From: Chrysochromulina tobinii
Lineage: Eukaryota; Haptophyta; Prymnesiales; Chrysochromulinaceae
Length of the DNA: 34,698 nucleotides
Direction: 5' to 3'
NCBI GenBank assembly: GCA_001275005.1
Contig: JWZX01003295.1
Span: 1-34,698 of the forward strand
In this document: positions 18,896 through 27,859 of the stretch, one piece after another
How the letters are laid out: each line of letters opens with the position of its first letter
Position numbering within the stretch: position 1 is the first letter of the stretch
Position numbers and translations under genes: made by a program
The notes under the pieces: model-generated
What the model saw: the letters and a program-made list of their open reading frames with translations, nothing else
Told to the model about the DNA's origin: nothing
Database searches by the model: none

Positions 18896-19244
18896 ACGCT
18901 CGGAGTGCCCCGCTCGCCCAGCTGAGCAGGTTGAGTGGCAGCCCCGTCGCGGGAAGCGGCCTAATCAGCTGCTCGCCAAAATAGCTCACAAACCGCTGCC
19001 CGAACTCAGCCACGGGCACCACGGCGTGATTACGCTCGCCGGCGACCAGGTCGCGCGAGATCGTCTTGCGAAAGTCCTCGAAGAGCTCCGGCAACATCCA
19101 CTCGCGGAGGTAGTCGATGAGGGCCATCCGTAGGACGACGGGTACGCACTGCTGATGCGGCGGCGATAGCGCCTGCTGCTGCGGCGGCGGCGCCACGTCA
19201 GTGAGTTGGTACATCGCGGGGATGAGAGATGCCGAGGTTCTACT

Positions 19245-19276
<32 letters not shown>

Positions 19277-20009
19277 CCTCGACGTCACGTGCAACCTCGT
19301 CGCAGTCCCGTGCCGGCCCCGCCACCCAGACCGAAATGAGGTACGAGAAGTCGACAAGTCCGTGGCCGGTGAGGAAGCGCACGTCGGCCTCAAGTGAGCG
19401 GCGGAGCTCGGCGGCGCGGCGTGCGGGCACGCTCAGCCCGCGCGCTCCGAAGGTCTCTGCAAACCGCCGTTCGTGAGGGTACAATCGAATGCCCTTCATG
19501 TCGAACGGTCGCCACATCGGCACGCCGCTGCTGCTGCCCGGAGGACACCGCGCGGCGTTCTCGAGCATCAGCGCCTCGAACGGTGCATCCCCTTTGGGCG
19601 GCACGTAGCGCAGCCACCCGAGCAGCGGCGTGAGCAAGCTGCCCGCGCCGTTGGCGTAGTGCTCGACGAGCTTCGGATAAAAGGACCGCAGAAGCGCGGC
19701 CTCCTGCTTGTTACCCTGCTTGAAGAGAACACTGTACGACGCGCTAACAGATAGGTTGACGCCACCACCGCCAGGCACGAGGAAGGCGCTTCCAGATTTG
19801 CCGTTCTCGACAAGCTTGCCGCGAAGCGGAGGCGGAGGTGACTCGTCGCAGCCGAATTCCCTCCAAAGGGTATGGCGCCGAGCGAGCAGCTGTGGACCGG
19901 AGATGCTTGGCATGACGAATTCTGCTCCGATAGGCTTGCTTGCCGACGGTGCTCCGAGCGCGACGCACACGGTCCGTGCAAGCTCGAGGCGGCAGGACTC
20001 CGAGCACAT
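18816..20009 (-). CDS. Minimal phosphatidylinositol-phosphate kinase (PIPK)
   Basis: A 397-residue single-exon ORF that is almost only a PIPK catalytic domain. GKSGSAFLVP (70-79) is the G-loop; VLFKQ with K97 is the probable ATP lysine; FYPKLVEHYANGAGSLLTPLLGWLR (110-134) matches the conserved YYxHLxxNPxSLLxxFYGLYR region; FDMKGIRL (169-176) corresponds to YDLKGS; DVRFLTGHGLVDFSYLISVWV (209-229) to DxxFLxxxxIMDYSLLVG; LIDYLREW corresponds to IIDILxxY. A poly-Ala linker (about 243-251) interrupts the kinase insert. The family phosphorylates PI4P or PI5P to PI(4,5)P2 at membranes. No MORN, GPCR or FYVE module is present. The catalytic Asp-Tyr-Ser is Asp-Phe-Ser, and substrate preference is not predictable. 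The C-terminal tail comes from short DNA repeats. Confidence 0.75.
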
Positions 20010-20663
20010 GTCTCCGAGTCCGTCGGTCCAAGCGTGCTCGTGGTATTGCCGCTCTCAATGGTTCTGTCTTTCGGCGACGCAGGGGGCGAAAGTCCAAAAA
20101 GCGAGCACCGCGTAAAGACCCCAAAGAGGGGAGGACGCGCGCGCTGTTGATCGTGACCGAACGTAATCTGAACTCAACAAAAGTTTACATGTCCTGCTCA
20201 AGAAAAGTTTCGTCAGTTGCGGCATTTTGTGTGGATCCGCTCTTTCGCGAACGCGATGTGCGGCCATTTCACAAAATGCTTCTCTGCCTGGACGGCCGCC
20301 TTCTATGCCTTCGCGCGGGTTTCCAGCCCCGGGCTGTATCTCCCATCGCCGTGAGCGTGCTCCGATAGCACTCCTGCCATCAAGCACAATGCCATCGGTG
20401 TCCAACGCAGCACATTCGTTCATTGCATCATTGACCCAGTCTCGCTCACGATCGCAAAGGTGCTGCTGGCGGCCGGCGGCGTCGGCGTGGCAGTGTCGAT
20501 CAAGGATGAGAACAACCTGAGTATCGGCGCACGCATGGCCTCGGGCTTGACTGGTGCTCCGGCCGATAAGGTCCAGTCATGGTATGACGCACGGCCTATG
20601 ACGCTGCCGCCTTGCGGCATACCATGCTATACGAGATAATGGCAGCGGCGACGCCGTGGTCCA

Positions 20664-21123
20664 TTCCTGGTTCGACTCGGGTGTGCGGCTGGAGCCGGTA
20701 GCGCAAGTCGTGTCCTGGTTCGATGCCGGCGTGCGTCTGGACCTCGCGGCGCCGGTCAATTCCTGGTTTGATTCGGGCCTTCGCCTCGAGGCTTCAACGT
20801 CCATCTCAACACCAGTCCATGAGGCTTCCACAACGGCCCTAGCCCTGTGCGAGCTGACGGGAGTCGACTGACGCTGCAGCCGCTCGACATCGATCGCTGA
20901 GGCCAGCTTCAGGCGCACGGCCATGTCGAAGCTCGCCAGCAACACTTCTGCACTCTCAAGGCGAACTCCGGAGTCAAACCACGACAGGACCGGCGCGCTG
21001 CTTCTGGAACAGTGACCAGGCGAACGCCGGAGTCGAATCACGACAATTCTGTAACTGCTGCTGCTGCCGGTGCGAGCGCTGCGAGCGCTGTGGAAATATG
21101 GAGGCGAAGACCCGAATCAAACC
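20664..21123. repeat. Six-copy motif array, three forward and three inverted
   Basis: Forward copies of a unit around TCCTGGTTCGACTCGGGTG lie at about 20664, 20713 and 20761. Reverse-complement copies (around CGCCGGAGTCGAATCACGA) lie at about 20960-20985, 21020-21045 and 21103-21127. The forward copies encode SWFDSGVRLE-like peptides on one strand and RRTPESNHE-like on the other. Each holds a string similar to the tRNA B box GGTTCGANNCC. Confidence 0.75.
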
Positions 21124-21369
21124 ACGAAAGGGCCGGCATCAACGATCGCTTGCAGGTGGTGGCCGTTGTGGCCTTGGGGATGCTGACCTCGTTGGGCTCG
21201 AGGCTCGGGTAATCCAGCCAGGACAGGCCGGTGCCACAGCGGGCATCAAGGTGGCGACGGTGGCGGGCTCGACAGCACCCTTGCCGGCCTGCGCACAGAG
21301 ACGCGCTCGGTCTCGATACGAAGGCCTCGTCGGCATGCGCACAGAGACGCGCTTGCGCGTCGAGGCTTC

Positions 21370-21517
21370 GGGCATGGCGATCGTCGCGGCCTCGGAGAGC
21401 CTGTCACTGAGGAGACGTCCCCACAGGTGCGCCTCCCAAATTTGGGCATGGCGATCGTCGCGGCCTCGGAGAGCCTGTCACTGAGGAGACGTCCCCACAG
21501 GTGCACCTCCCAAATTT
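21370..21517 (+). repeat. 74-bp tandem duplication
   Basis: Units 21370-21443 and 21444-21517 are nearly identical. Each contains GACGTCCCCACAGGTG and CCTCCCAAATTTGG (a CCCAAATTTGGG palindrome at the junction). A third partial copy of the CCCCACAGGTG part follows at about 21530-21540. Confidence 0.9.
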
Positions 21518-22186
21518 GGCCCATGTTTCCCCACAGGTGTTTCTTGGGCCGTCGATCGCATATGTCCGCACGGGCGAGGCGACACCGTCGCTTTGGCCAC
21601 TCCTGCCACTGGTCGGTCGCTGGGCAGAATCCGCTCAGCGCAGCACGCGTTGAGTGGCTGAGACTGCCGCGCGCATGGTGACCTGCATGGCGGCGGACAT
21701 CTCATCCTCCCGCTATCCTGCGTACGTGCCTGCGCTGGCTGTGAAGATCACGTTGAGCGTGTGAATGAAGAGCATGGCTGGTTCGATACCGCGGCATGGA
21801 GGCGATGGCGAGCAAGGAGCAACGTGGCTCGACCAGGTTTGATGAGAGATGTGGCTGGATCGGGTTGATGCGCACACAAAGACTATAACAGTACACACAT
21901 ACATGTAAGTTAATAGGTGGATAATCCCAACGGTGTATATTACGGACCTCGGACGCCTAGAAAGTGTGTCCCTTACGCGCACCGTGCTGCGGGTGACCTG
22001 ACTCCGTCGGACTGTATCTGTTCAAGAACGCGAGGAAGTGACTGAACCGACAGGCGCCGTGCGCGTTCTGGGCTGCACTAAAAGCGTCGTGTTGAACAGA
22101 ATCGATTGCGCTCGTCAATCGCTGCAGTCAATCGCGTCGCTCGCGCTCGCGCCCTCGCTCGCTCGCGCGCCCCTTTTGTGCGAACG

Positions 22187-23194
22187 ATGGCAGCGCTGAC
22201 GTTGGCTTCTCTGACCTCAGCGATTGCTGCCGCTGCCGCCGCCGCCGGTGCAAAAACAAGCTCACAGCCAAAGACGTTGGGCACCTTCTACGGCTCGATC
22301 TCGCCCACGCGCGTCAGCTTTGCCTTCTTCCTCGCGCTGGCCATTTCTGTCCGTGGGTATCGGAAGGGATCGCTGAACAGAAGTGGCGCTACGCTGGCGC
22401 TCTTCGTCGGATTCATTTCGTGCGCGGCGAGCGTCAGCTTTGGCATCACCCTGATCGTATTTTTCCTCGGATCCAGCAAGGTGACGCGTATTGGTGCCGA
22501 GAAGAAGAAGAAGATTGAGGACGGCCACCAGGTCGGCGGCAACCGCAACTGGGTGCAAGTCGCCGCAAATGGCGGCTTTGGCACCGCGGTTGCGTGGCTA
22601 TTCTTGACTCGCTGGATGCCGCTCGGGCTGCCCGCCGAGCTGCCGCTCGACAACGCGCGCCACCCTGTAGAGACGTGGCTGCAGCTCGCCTATGTGTGCC
22701 ACTATGCCGCGTGCAACGCCGACACGTGGGCGTCGGAGCTCGGCGTGCTGAGTACGGTAAAGCCCCGGCTGATCACTGCGCCGTGGCGGGAGGTGCCCAC
22801 GGGCACGAACGGTGGCGTCACCGTCGCTGGCACGGCTGCGAGCGCCGCGGGCGGCCTCGTCATTGGCCTCACATTTTGGCTCGTGGGCCTTGTCATGCGC
22901 ACGAGCTGGTTTCTCTCGCCTAGGCTGCTGACCGAGGCGCCGCCGCAGTGGCCGGTGGTGTTCGTCGGCGGCGCGGCGGGCTTGCTGGGCTCGATGATCG
23001 ACTCGTTGCTCGGCGCGACCCTGCAGTACTCAGGCTGGTGTTCGAAAAAGAAGCTCGTCGTCGAGGAGCCGTCGGACACGTCGACGAGGATTTCGGGATG
23101 GGACGTACTCAGTAACCACCAAGTCAACTTCTTTGCGGCCGCGTTCACGGGGTGGATTGGCGCACGCACAGCCCGGCGGGTCCTCTTCTACTAA
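22187..23194 (+). CDS. TMEM19 / DUF92 family integral membrane protein (PGR/VTE6-like)
   Basis: 335 residues from the first ATG (22187); the frame is open upstream without an ATG. The protein is hydrophobic throughout. Family hallmarks are LNRSGATLALFVGFISCAASVSFGITLIVFFLGSSKVTRIGAEKKKKIED, GGNRNWVQVAANGGFGTAVAW, CHYAACNADTWASELGVLS, PRLITAPWREVPTGTNGGVTVAGTAASAAGG and AAGLLGSMIDSLLGATLQYSGWC; these correspond closely to animal TMEM19 and plant DUF92 proteins. In plants and cyanobacteria a DUF92 member (VTE6) phosphorylates phytyl phosphate for tocopherol synthesis. Whether this one does so is unknown. The Ala-rich N-terminus may be part of a targeting sequence. Confidence 0.88.
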   Translation: MAALTLASLTSAIAAAAAAAGAKTSSQPKTLGTFYGSISPTRVSFAFFLALAISVRGYRKGSLNRSGATLALFVGFISCAASVSFGITLIVFFLGSSKVTRIGAEKKKKIEDGHQVGGNRNWVQVAANGGFGTAVAWLFLTRWMPLGLPAELPLDNARHPVETWLQLAYVCHYAACNADTWASELGVLSTVKPRLITAPWREVPTGTNGGVTVAGTAASAAGGLVIGLTFWLVGLVMRTSWFLSPRLLTEAPPQWPVVFVGGAAGLLGSMIDSLLGATLQYSGWCSKKKLVVEEPSDTSTRISGWDVLSNHQVNFFAAAFTGWIGARTARRVLFY

Positions 23195-23799
23195 GTTGGA
23201 GAGGCGGGCAACGGTCGCACGGGAGCATACCGCACGACCTCGATGGCCAGCTGGAGCCTCAGCCTCTCGTAGTCACGTCGTCACTCGCGTGAGGTGAGAG
23301 GTGAGTACACGGAGCTGGGAGCTGCGTGTAGAAACGAACATATCCTGACACACATCCCCATTGTCATCGTGAGTTGTCTGCGAGGAGCGGAGACGAGAGA
23401 GTGAGCGAGTCTTGAGGTCTCTATCGTGTATTCTGTCATTGTATTCTGTGGGGTGGAACGAGACAAAGCTATCAATGTTAAACCGGAACCGTATCCTCCG
23501 TATCGGCTCGCGTGTACCAGAAATGAGGCCTCTGAGTACTGATAAAGACAAAGATGTTCAACCGTATGTACCGGTCCGGTAGTTTGTACGATATTTACAC
23601 ACAGGTTTACACACCGCGTCTCAAAAAAAATGAGAGGCGACCATGTGTTGCGTAAACGTTTACATCGCACGCTTGGGCGCTGAGCATGCATCGACCATCG
23701 TCGGTCGGATGGTGCGTCGCTTGCTCGCGATTCGCACTTTCAGCCAGCTGCTCCGAGCCGAGGAGCGAGGACCTCGCACCCGCCCGCGCCGCGGGGGAT
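23195..23799. other. Intergenic region between convergent genes
   Basis: Nothing coding is supported in these 605 bases, which hold the 3' ends of the TMEM19-like and NACHT-LRR genes. Composition is less GC-rich than the flanks, and one TGTACCGGTCCGG string lies near 23568. Confidence 0.5.
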
Positions 23800-26700
23800 T
23801 CAGACGTCGATGGTGACGTTGTACTGGATCGCCGCTTGACGCAGCGCCGCCTTGCCCATCTCGTTGATCATGTCGTCCTGCGCACCGATGTACTTGATCG
23901 ACTTGTTGTGCGGCAGCATCTCAATGATTGTCTTCGCTCCCTCGTAACCGATTTGGTTGGCGAGGAGGAACACGCGGTCCACGGAGGTGTTGATCTTGAG
24001 CGCATCAGCGAGGGCCTTCATGCCCTCAGCATGGATGGCACAGAAGCGCAAGTCGAGGTCGCGCACGTCGTCATTCGTCTTGAGCATCTCGGCGATGTAG
24101 GCCATGCCCTCTGCCTTGAGCGGGTTGCGCTCCAGCCCGAGCTCGAGGAGCACGGGTCTACAGTTTGTGATGAGCCTCGCGATGAGCGAGGCCGAGAGTG
24201 GCCCGAGGCGACGAGACGAGAGGTCGATGAGCTCCTTGGGCTTAAAGCCTTTGAGCTGCAAGACGGGCACCCCATGCGAGTTCGAGCCCGCGAGGGACTC
24301 AAGCACGAGTGTGTCAAGCGTGATGTTGCTCGTCACGCCCTCGTAGAGCGCGTTGATACCCTTGACGTCGATGCGCTCGTTGCCCGACAGCCGCATCATG
24401 CTCAGCTTCGAGTTGAACGTCAGGGCTCTCGCGAGCTCGGCAACACCGTTATTGTCGAGCTCGTTGCCATGCAGATCGATGGACACGACCGTCCGATTGA
24501 AGCGCAGAAACTGGCGGAGAGCCTGGCAGCTCTTGATGCCGAGCTTGTTCTTGACGAAGTTGAGCTCGACCATCTCTGGACCTGCGTTTAGCGCGATCGC
24601 CCAGACCAGGTTCACGCCAAGGACGTCAGCAAGGCCCTCGCCCGAGCACCCGGCAACCGCCACCGTCGACAGCGCCCTATAGCTACCGAGCGAGGCGATC
24701 TTTTGCGTCACATCGAGCATGGCGTCGTCGTCGGGCACGGCTATCTTTGCCGCGCGTAGCTGCTCGAGGGTCACATCGGCTCCGGGCCCTGCGACGAGCT
24801 CGAGAGCGAGGCCGGCTTGCGCACACTCCTTGAGGGCCGCAAAGGTCGGTGATCCGACGCCAAGGCTACCAAGAATCTCCTTGGCTGAGTAGCCGATCGT
24901 CTCCAGCTCTGCGGTCGTGTACTTGGAATCGCGCAGGTCCATGGCGCTGAATCCAGCGAGCATGAGATGCTTGGCCATCTCATCAGGGAAGGCGGACGCG
25001 CTCTTGCCGCCCTGTTTGAACACGCTGGCAAGCGTCTCATCGGCCGACGCGGAAACACAGATGCGCGAGGCGTCTGAGCTTGGCGGCACCATCTGCACGC
25101 TCGCGAAAGTGCTCGGCTCGAGCATGCCACCGCAGCAGTTGCGCAGGGTCGCGGCGACGAGGATGGCGTCCACGTCGCTCATGCTGCTGATCTGCGCCGC
25201 ATGGACGGCGCCGCAGAAGCGCAGTTTCTTGCGGTTTGCGGCCGCGGAGACCAGCATGACGGCAGCCTCCACGCCAATGCGCGCGGGCAATCCAAAATCG
25301 AGATTGGTCAAGTTGGGGAGCTCTGAGGCGTCGGCAAGCAGCGCAGCAAGCGACGCAACGCCCGCCGACGTCTTCTCGCTAAAGTCGATGTTGCCGGCAA
25401 AGGGCAGCGTGAGCTCCCTGAGCGCGGCCTGGCCGCGCAGCGGCTCCCAGTTGAGGGCGATGAGTACCTTGATTTGGTGCTCGGTCACGCGGAGCTCCAT
25501 TAGACCCTTTCCGAGGCGCTGTGACACGGCGTTGCCGATCGTGGTGCCGCAGATGGTGAAGCAGTTGAGCATCCAGCGGTCGTTAAGCACATGCAACGCG
25601 CCGCGCTCCCAGACGGACTGCGCCTTCAAGGCCAAGTGCTCAGGAATGAGTTCATCGCTCAGTCGCGCGGGCGTCCAGCACAGGCCCTCCGCGAAGAAAG
25701 ACTCCTGGAAGGAGAGATGCTTGAATTGGTACTTGGTGAGTGGATCGGTCGTCTTTCTGGTCGCTTCGGCCACGCTCAAGCCCACATCGAGTGTCTTGAT
25801 GAGCGGCACGCCGGCCTCTTCGATCTCGAGCCGCTGCCACATGGCGAGGCCCGCATCATCGCCCTCGAGCACAAGCTTCACGTCGAGGCTCGTGAACTCG
25901 CGCCGCTGCACCAGGTGGTTGGTCATCGCAATCTTGGCGAGCATCAGCCCGCAGGTGACGTACTCGGCGTGGTCGGTGAAGCGGCGCTTCATCGACGCGC
26001 GCACCGCCGCAGTGTACAAGTGGAGCCGGGATGTCGGCAACGAGCCCGAGCCATAGGCGGCAATGTGCTCCAGGCAAAGCACGTACATCGAGAGCATCAC
26101 GGGGACAGCGCTCGCCAGCTCAAAAAATTCCATCGTGTTTGCGAACACCGCAGGTGCGTCTGCCTTCGCGACGCCGCTCTTGAGCAGGTTGGAGTAGATG
26201 GCGTCGTACGACCCGCCGCCCAGTTCCCTCATCACGGCGAAAACCTCCTCGGACTCCTTACCCGCCGCCCGCGCCGCCTTGCCGATCTTGACCAGTACGA
26301 TGAGGTGGTCGTACTCCTTGCTGTTCTTGAGCTGGAACGCGACCGCCTGCTTCTGCTGCTCGTCGCTGAGCGGCGCCAAGTCCATTGTGATGAACTTGCC
26401 ATACCTTTCGAGCCGCACGCCCTCGGGGCGCGACGAGGCGACCATGCGAATGCCCATCGGGTTGAGGCCGTCAACGATGAGATTCTCGATTTTTGCCTTG
26501 AGGCCGGCTGCCTCGTCGACGCCGTCGATGCAGAGCACGAGAGCGCGCGCCTCGTACGCCTGGAGCAGCAAGTCCCTGGTCTGGCCTGTAAACTCAACGT
26601 TGATGTACGCGGAGAGCAGGTCGCTCTCTTGCGAATTGAGGGTGCCCCGCTTCATGTACGACGCGAGGCGCTGCACGCTGAGCAGCATCGGAACCAGCGC

Positions 26701-27603
26701 GATGCCCACATCAGTTTTCGATTTCGACTGGAGGCGCTTTGCCACCAAGCGCGTCAACTGCTGCAGTGAGACCGTCTTGCCCGTCCCAGGGCCGGCACGC
26801 ACGAGCACGCCCTGGGCGCCATGCATGCCCTGCGCGCGCTTGGACGATGACTTGGTGAGGTGCTCCGTCAGGTCCTCCATGCTCGAAATGCCCGCCCAGG
26901 CTGTGCCCTCAGACTTCTTATCGGTCAGCACGGTGATGTAGATGAGTTGATCGTCGCAGTTGAGGCGGTTGCCGGTGATGGCATCCTCGATGAGCGAAAA
27001 CTGTTCGACGACCTCCTGCAAGTACATGGCACGCACCTTGTTGTACTTCGCCACGGACTCAAAGCGCTGCTTCGCGTGGTTGAACTTGTTCAGGTCGATG
27101 AGAGTCTTGCCCGGCTGCCTCGCGACAGTCACCTGGTGCGTGCTGCCGCTTCCGACCCGCTTCACGACGGTCGCGTCGACGACACTCTGCGAATCCTTGG
27201 TGACCATAAAAAGGCGCTCGCCCGGCTCATACTTTGGGATTTCGGCCAAGCGCCCCTCGACCTTACGGTTGCCGATGTGCACGTCGATGGCGCTGCCAAT
27301 CTTCTTGGGCAGCTTCATGACGAAAGCATTGAAATCTTCGGCGGCGGCATCATCGTCGCGATTGGCCGCGTCTTCTGTGTACGCGGTGAAGTCTTCGAAG
27401 GTCGCGCTCGCCGCGGGGCGCTTGAGCACGACCTTGATCACCTCGCCGCCATTGTCTGCGAAAAGTTCGTACTCGTTTTTGTTCTCCAACTTCTTTCCGA
27501 CCTTGTACGACGACCAGCCGTCACCCGCCGGGATCTCCACTCGCACGGGCACACCCTTGCGGATCATGAACGGGTCCTCGGGGGAGCTCAGCCCGCACCC
27601 CAT
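23800..27603 (-). CDS. NACHT-LRR (NLR-like) STAND ATPase with predicted N-myristoylated N-terminus
   Basis: 1267 residues from the ATG at 27603, chosen because it begins MGCGLSSPED, a classic Gly2/Cys3 myristoylation-palmitoylation signal; the frame is open upstream for another 147 codons. Residues 20-260 are an N-terminal region I do not recognise, with two beta-rich stretches (VGKKLENKNEYELFADNGGEVIKV and MVTKDSQSVVDATVVKRVGSGSTHQV) resembling repeated small barrels. The NACHT ATPase follows: Walker A AGPGTGKT (270-277), Walker B LVLCIDGVDE (355-364) with the D-x-x-D-E signature, and VASSRPEG (388-395). A helical linker with an FSAMDLRDSKYTTAELETIGYS motif (around 886) precedes ribonuclease-inhibitor-type LRRs (about 1000-1260; repeats of LxLxxNxLxxxGxxxLAxAL). 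The architecture matches animal and fungal NLR-like receptors. It may act as a membrane-tethered sensor; function is inference. Divergent from prefoldin 3. Confidence 0.85.
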   Translation of the reverse strand: MGCGLSSPEDPFMIRKGVPVRVEIPAGDGWSSYKVGKKLENKNEYELFADNGGEVIKVVLKRPAASATFEDFTAYTEDAANRDDDAAAEDFNAFVMKLPKKIGSAIDVHIGNRKVEGRLAEIPKYEPGERLFMVTKDSQSVVDATVVKRVGSGSTHQVTVARQPGKTLIDLNKFNHAKQRFESVAKYNKVRAMYLQEVVEQFSLIEDAITGNRLNCDDQLIYITVLTDKKSEGTAWAGISSMEDLTEHLTKSSSKRAQGMHGAQGVLVRAGPGTGKTVSLQQLTRLVAKRLQSKSKTDVGIALVPMLLSVQRLASYMKRGTLNSQESDLLSAYINVEFTGQTRDLLLQAYEARALVLCIDGVDEAAGLKAKIENLIVDGLNPMGIRMVASSRPEGVRLERYGKFITMDLAPLSDEQQKQAVAFQLKNSKEYDHLIVLVKIGKAARAAGKESEEVFAVMRELGGGSYDAIYSNLLKSGVAKADAPAVFANTMEFFELASAVPVMLSMYVLCLEHIAAYGSGSLPTSRLHLYTAAVRASMKRRFTDHAEYVTCGLMLAKIAMTNHLVQRREFTSLDVKLVLEGDDAGLAMWQRLEIEEAGVPLIKTLDVGLSVAEATRKTTDPLTKYQFKHLSFQESFFAEGLCWTPARLSDELIPEHLALKAQSVWERGALHVLNDRWMLNCFTICGTTIGNAVSQRLGKGLMELRVTEHQIKVLIALNWEPLRGQAALRELTLPFAGNIDFSEKTSAGVASLAALLADASELPNLTNLDFGLPARIGVEAAVMLVSAAANRKKLRFCGAVHAAQISSMSDVDAILVAATLRNCCGGMLEPSTFASVQMVPPSSDASRICVSASADETLASVFKQGGKSASAFPDEMAKHLMLAGFSAMDLRDSKYTTAELETIGYSAKEILGSLGVGSPTFAALKECAQAGLALELVAGPGADVTLEQLRAAKIAVPDDDAMLDVTQKIASLGSYRALSTVAVAGCSGEGLADVLGVNLVWAIALNAGPEMVELNFVKNKLGIKSCQALRQFLRFNRTVVSIDLHGNELDNNGVAELARALTFNSKLSMMRLSGNERIDVKGINALYEGVTSNITLDTLVLESLAGSNSHGVPVLQLKGFKPKELIDLSSRRLGPLSASLIARLITNCRPVLLELGLERNPLKAEGMAYIAEMLKTNDDVRDLDLRFCAIHAEGMKALADALKINTSVDRVFLLANQIGYEGAKTIIEMLPHNKSIKYIGAQDDMINEMGKAALRQAAIQYNVTIDV

Positions 27604-27859
27604 CCCGGCGAGCGAGCGGACGAGCGCGCCGAATGGAAGCACAGTAGCCTCTATCCACGCTGTGCGCGCCAACCACTTACAAACTTTCAACCTTAAGTTT
27701 TCGTACCTTCCCAGTTCCAAAACACCGGGAGGAGCCGGGATACACACGGGACGGACGCACAGATCACACAGATCTTCTCGTGACGCCATAGTGTGGAATG
27801 CGAAATGCAAACGGCGTTCGTGACGGCGCTCTGACGACGAAGAGGCCTGCGCCGCGAAC
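27604..27859. promoter_or_regulatory. Shared divergent intergenic region with a dispersed motif
   Basis: 256 bases separate the ATGs of the NACHT-LRR gene (minus) and prefoldin 3 (plus), so both promoters must lie here or overlap the ORF ends. A single copy of the dispersed motif (CCGGGAGGAGCCGGGATAC form) is at 27723-27747. No TATA box is obvious. Confidence 0.45.

Larger units (their letters stand above)
20010..22186. other. 2.2-kb repeat field without a clear gene
   Basis: No full gene is supported. Contents: an orphan frame at 20421-20637 (see findings); six inverted/direct copies of a motif around TCCTGGTTCGACTCGGG (20664-21123); a 74-bp tandem duplication (21370-21517) with a 17-base GCGCACAGAGACGCGCT duplication just before it; and AT-richer sequence (about 21700-22080). 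The TMEM19-like gene begins at its right end. Confidence 0.5.

Noticed and set aside
24917..26056. Plus-strand frames inside the NACHT-LRR gene
   Set aside because: Several frames of 200-400 codons (24917-26056, 25591-26769, 26860-27696) are open antisense to the NACHT and LRR coding; all are explained by the GC-rich third positions of the real gene.
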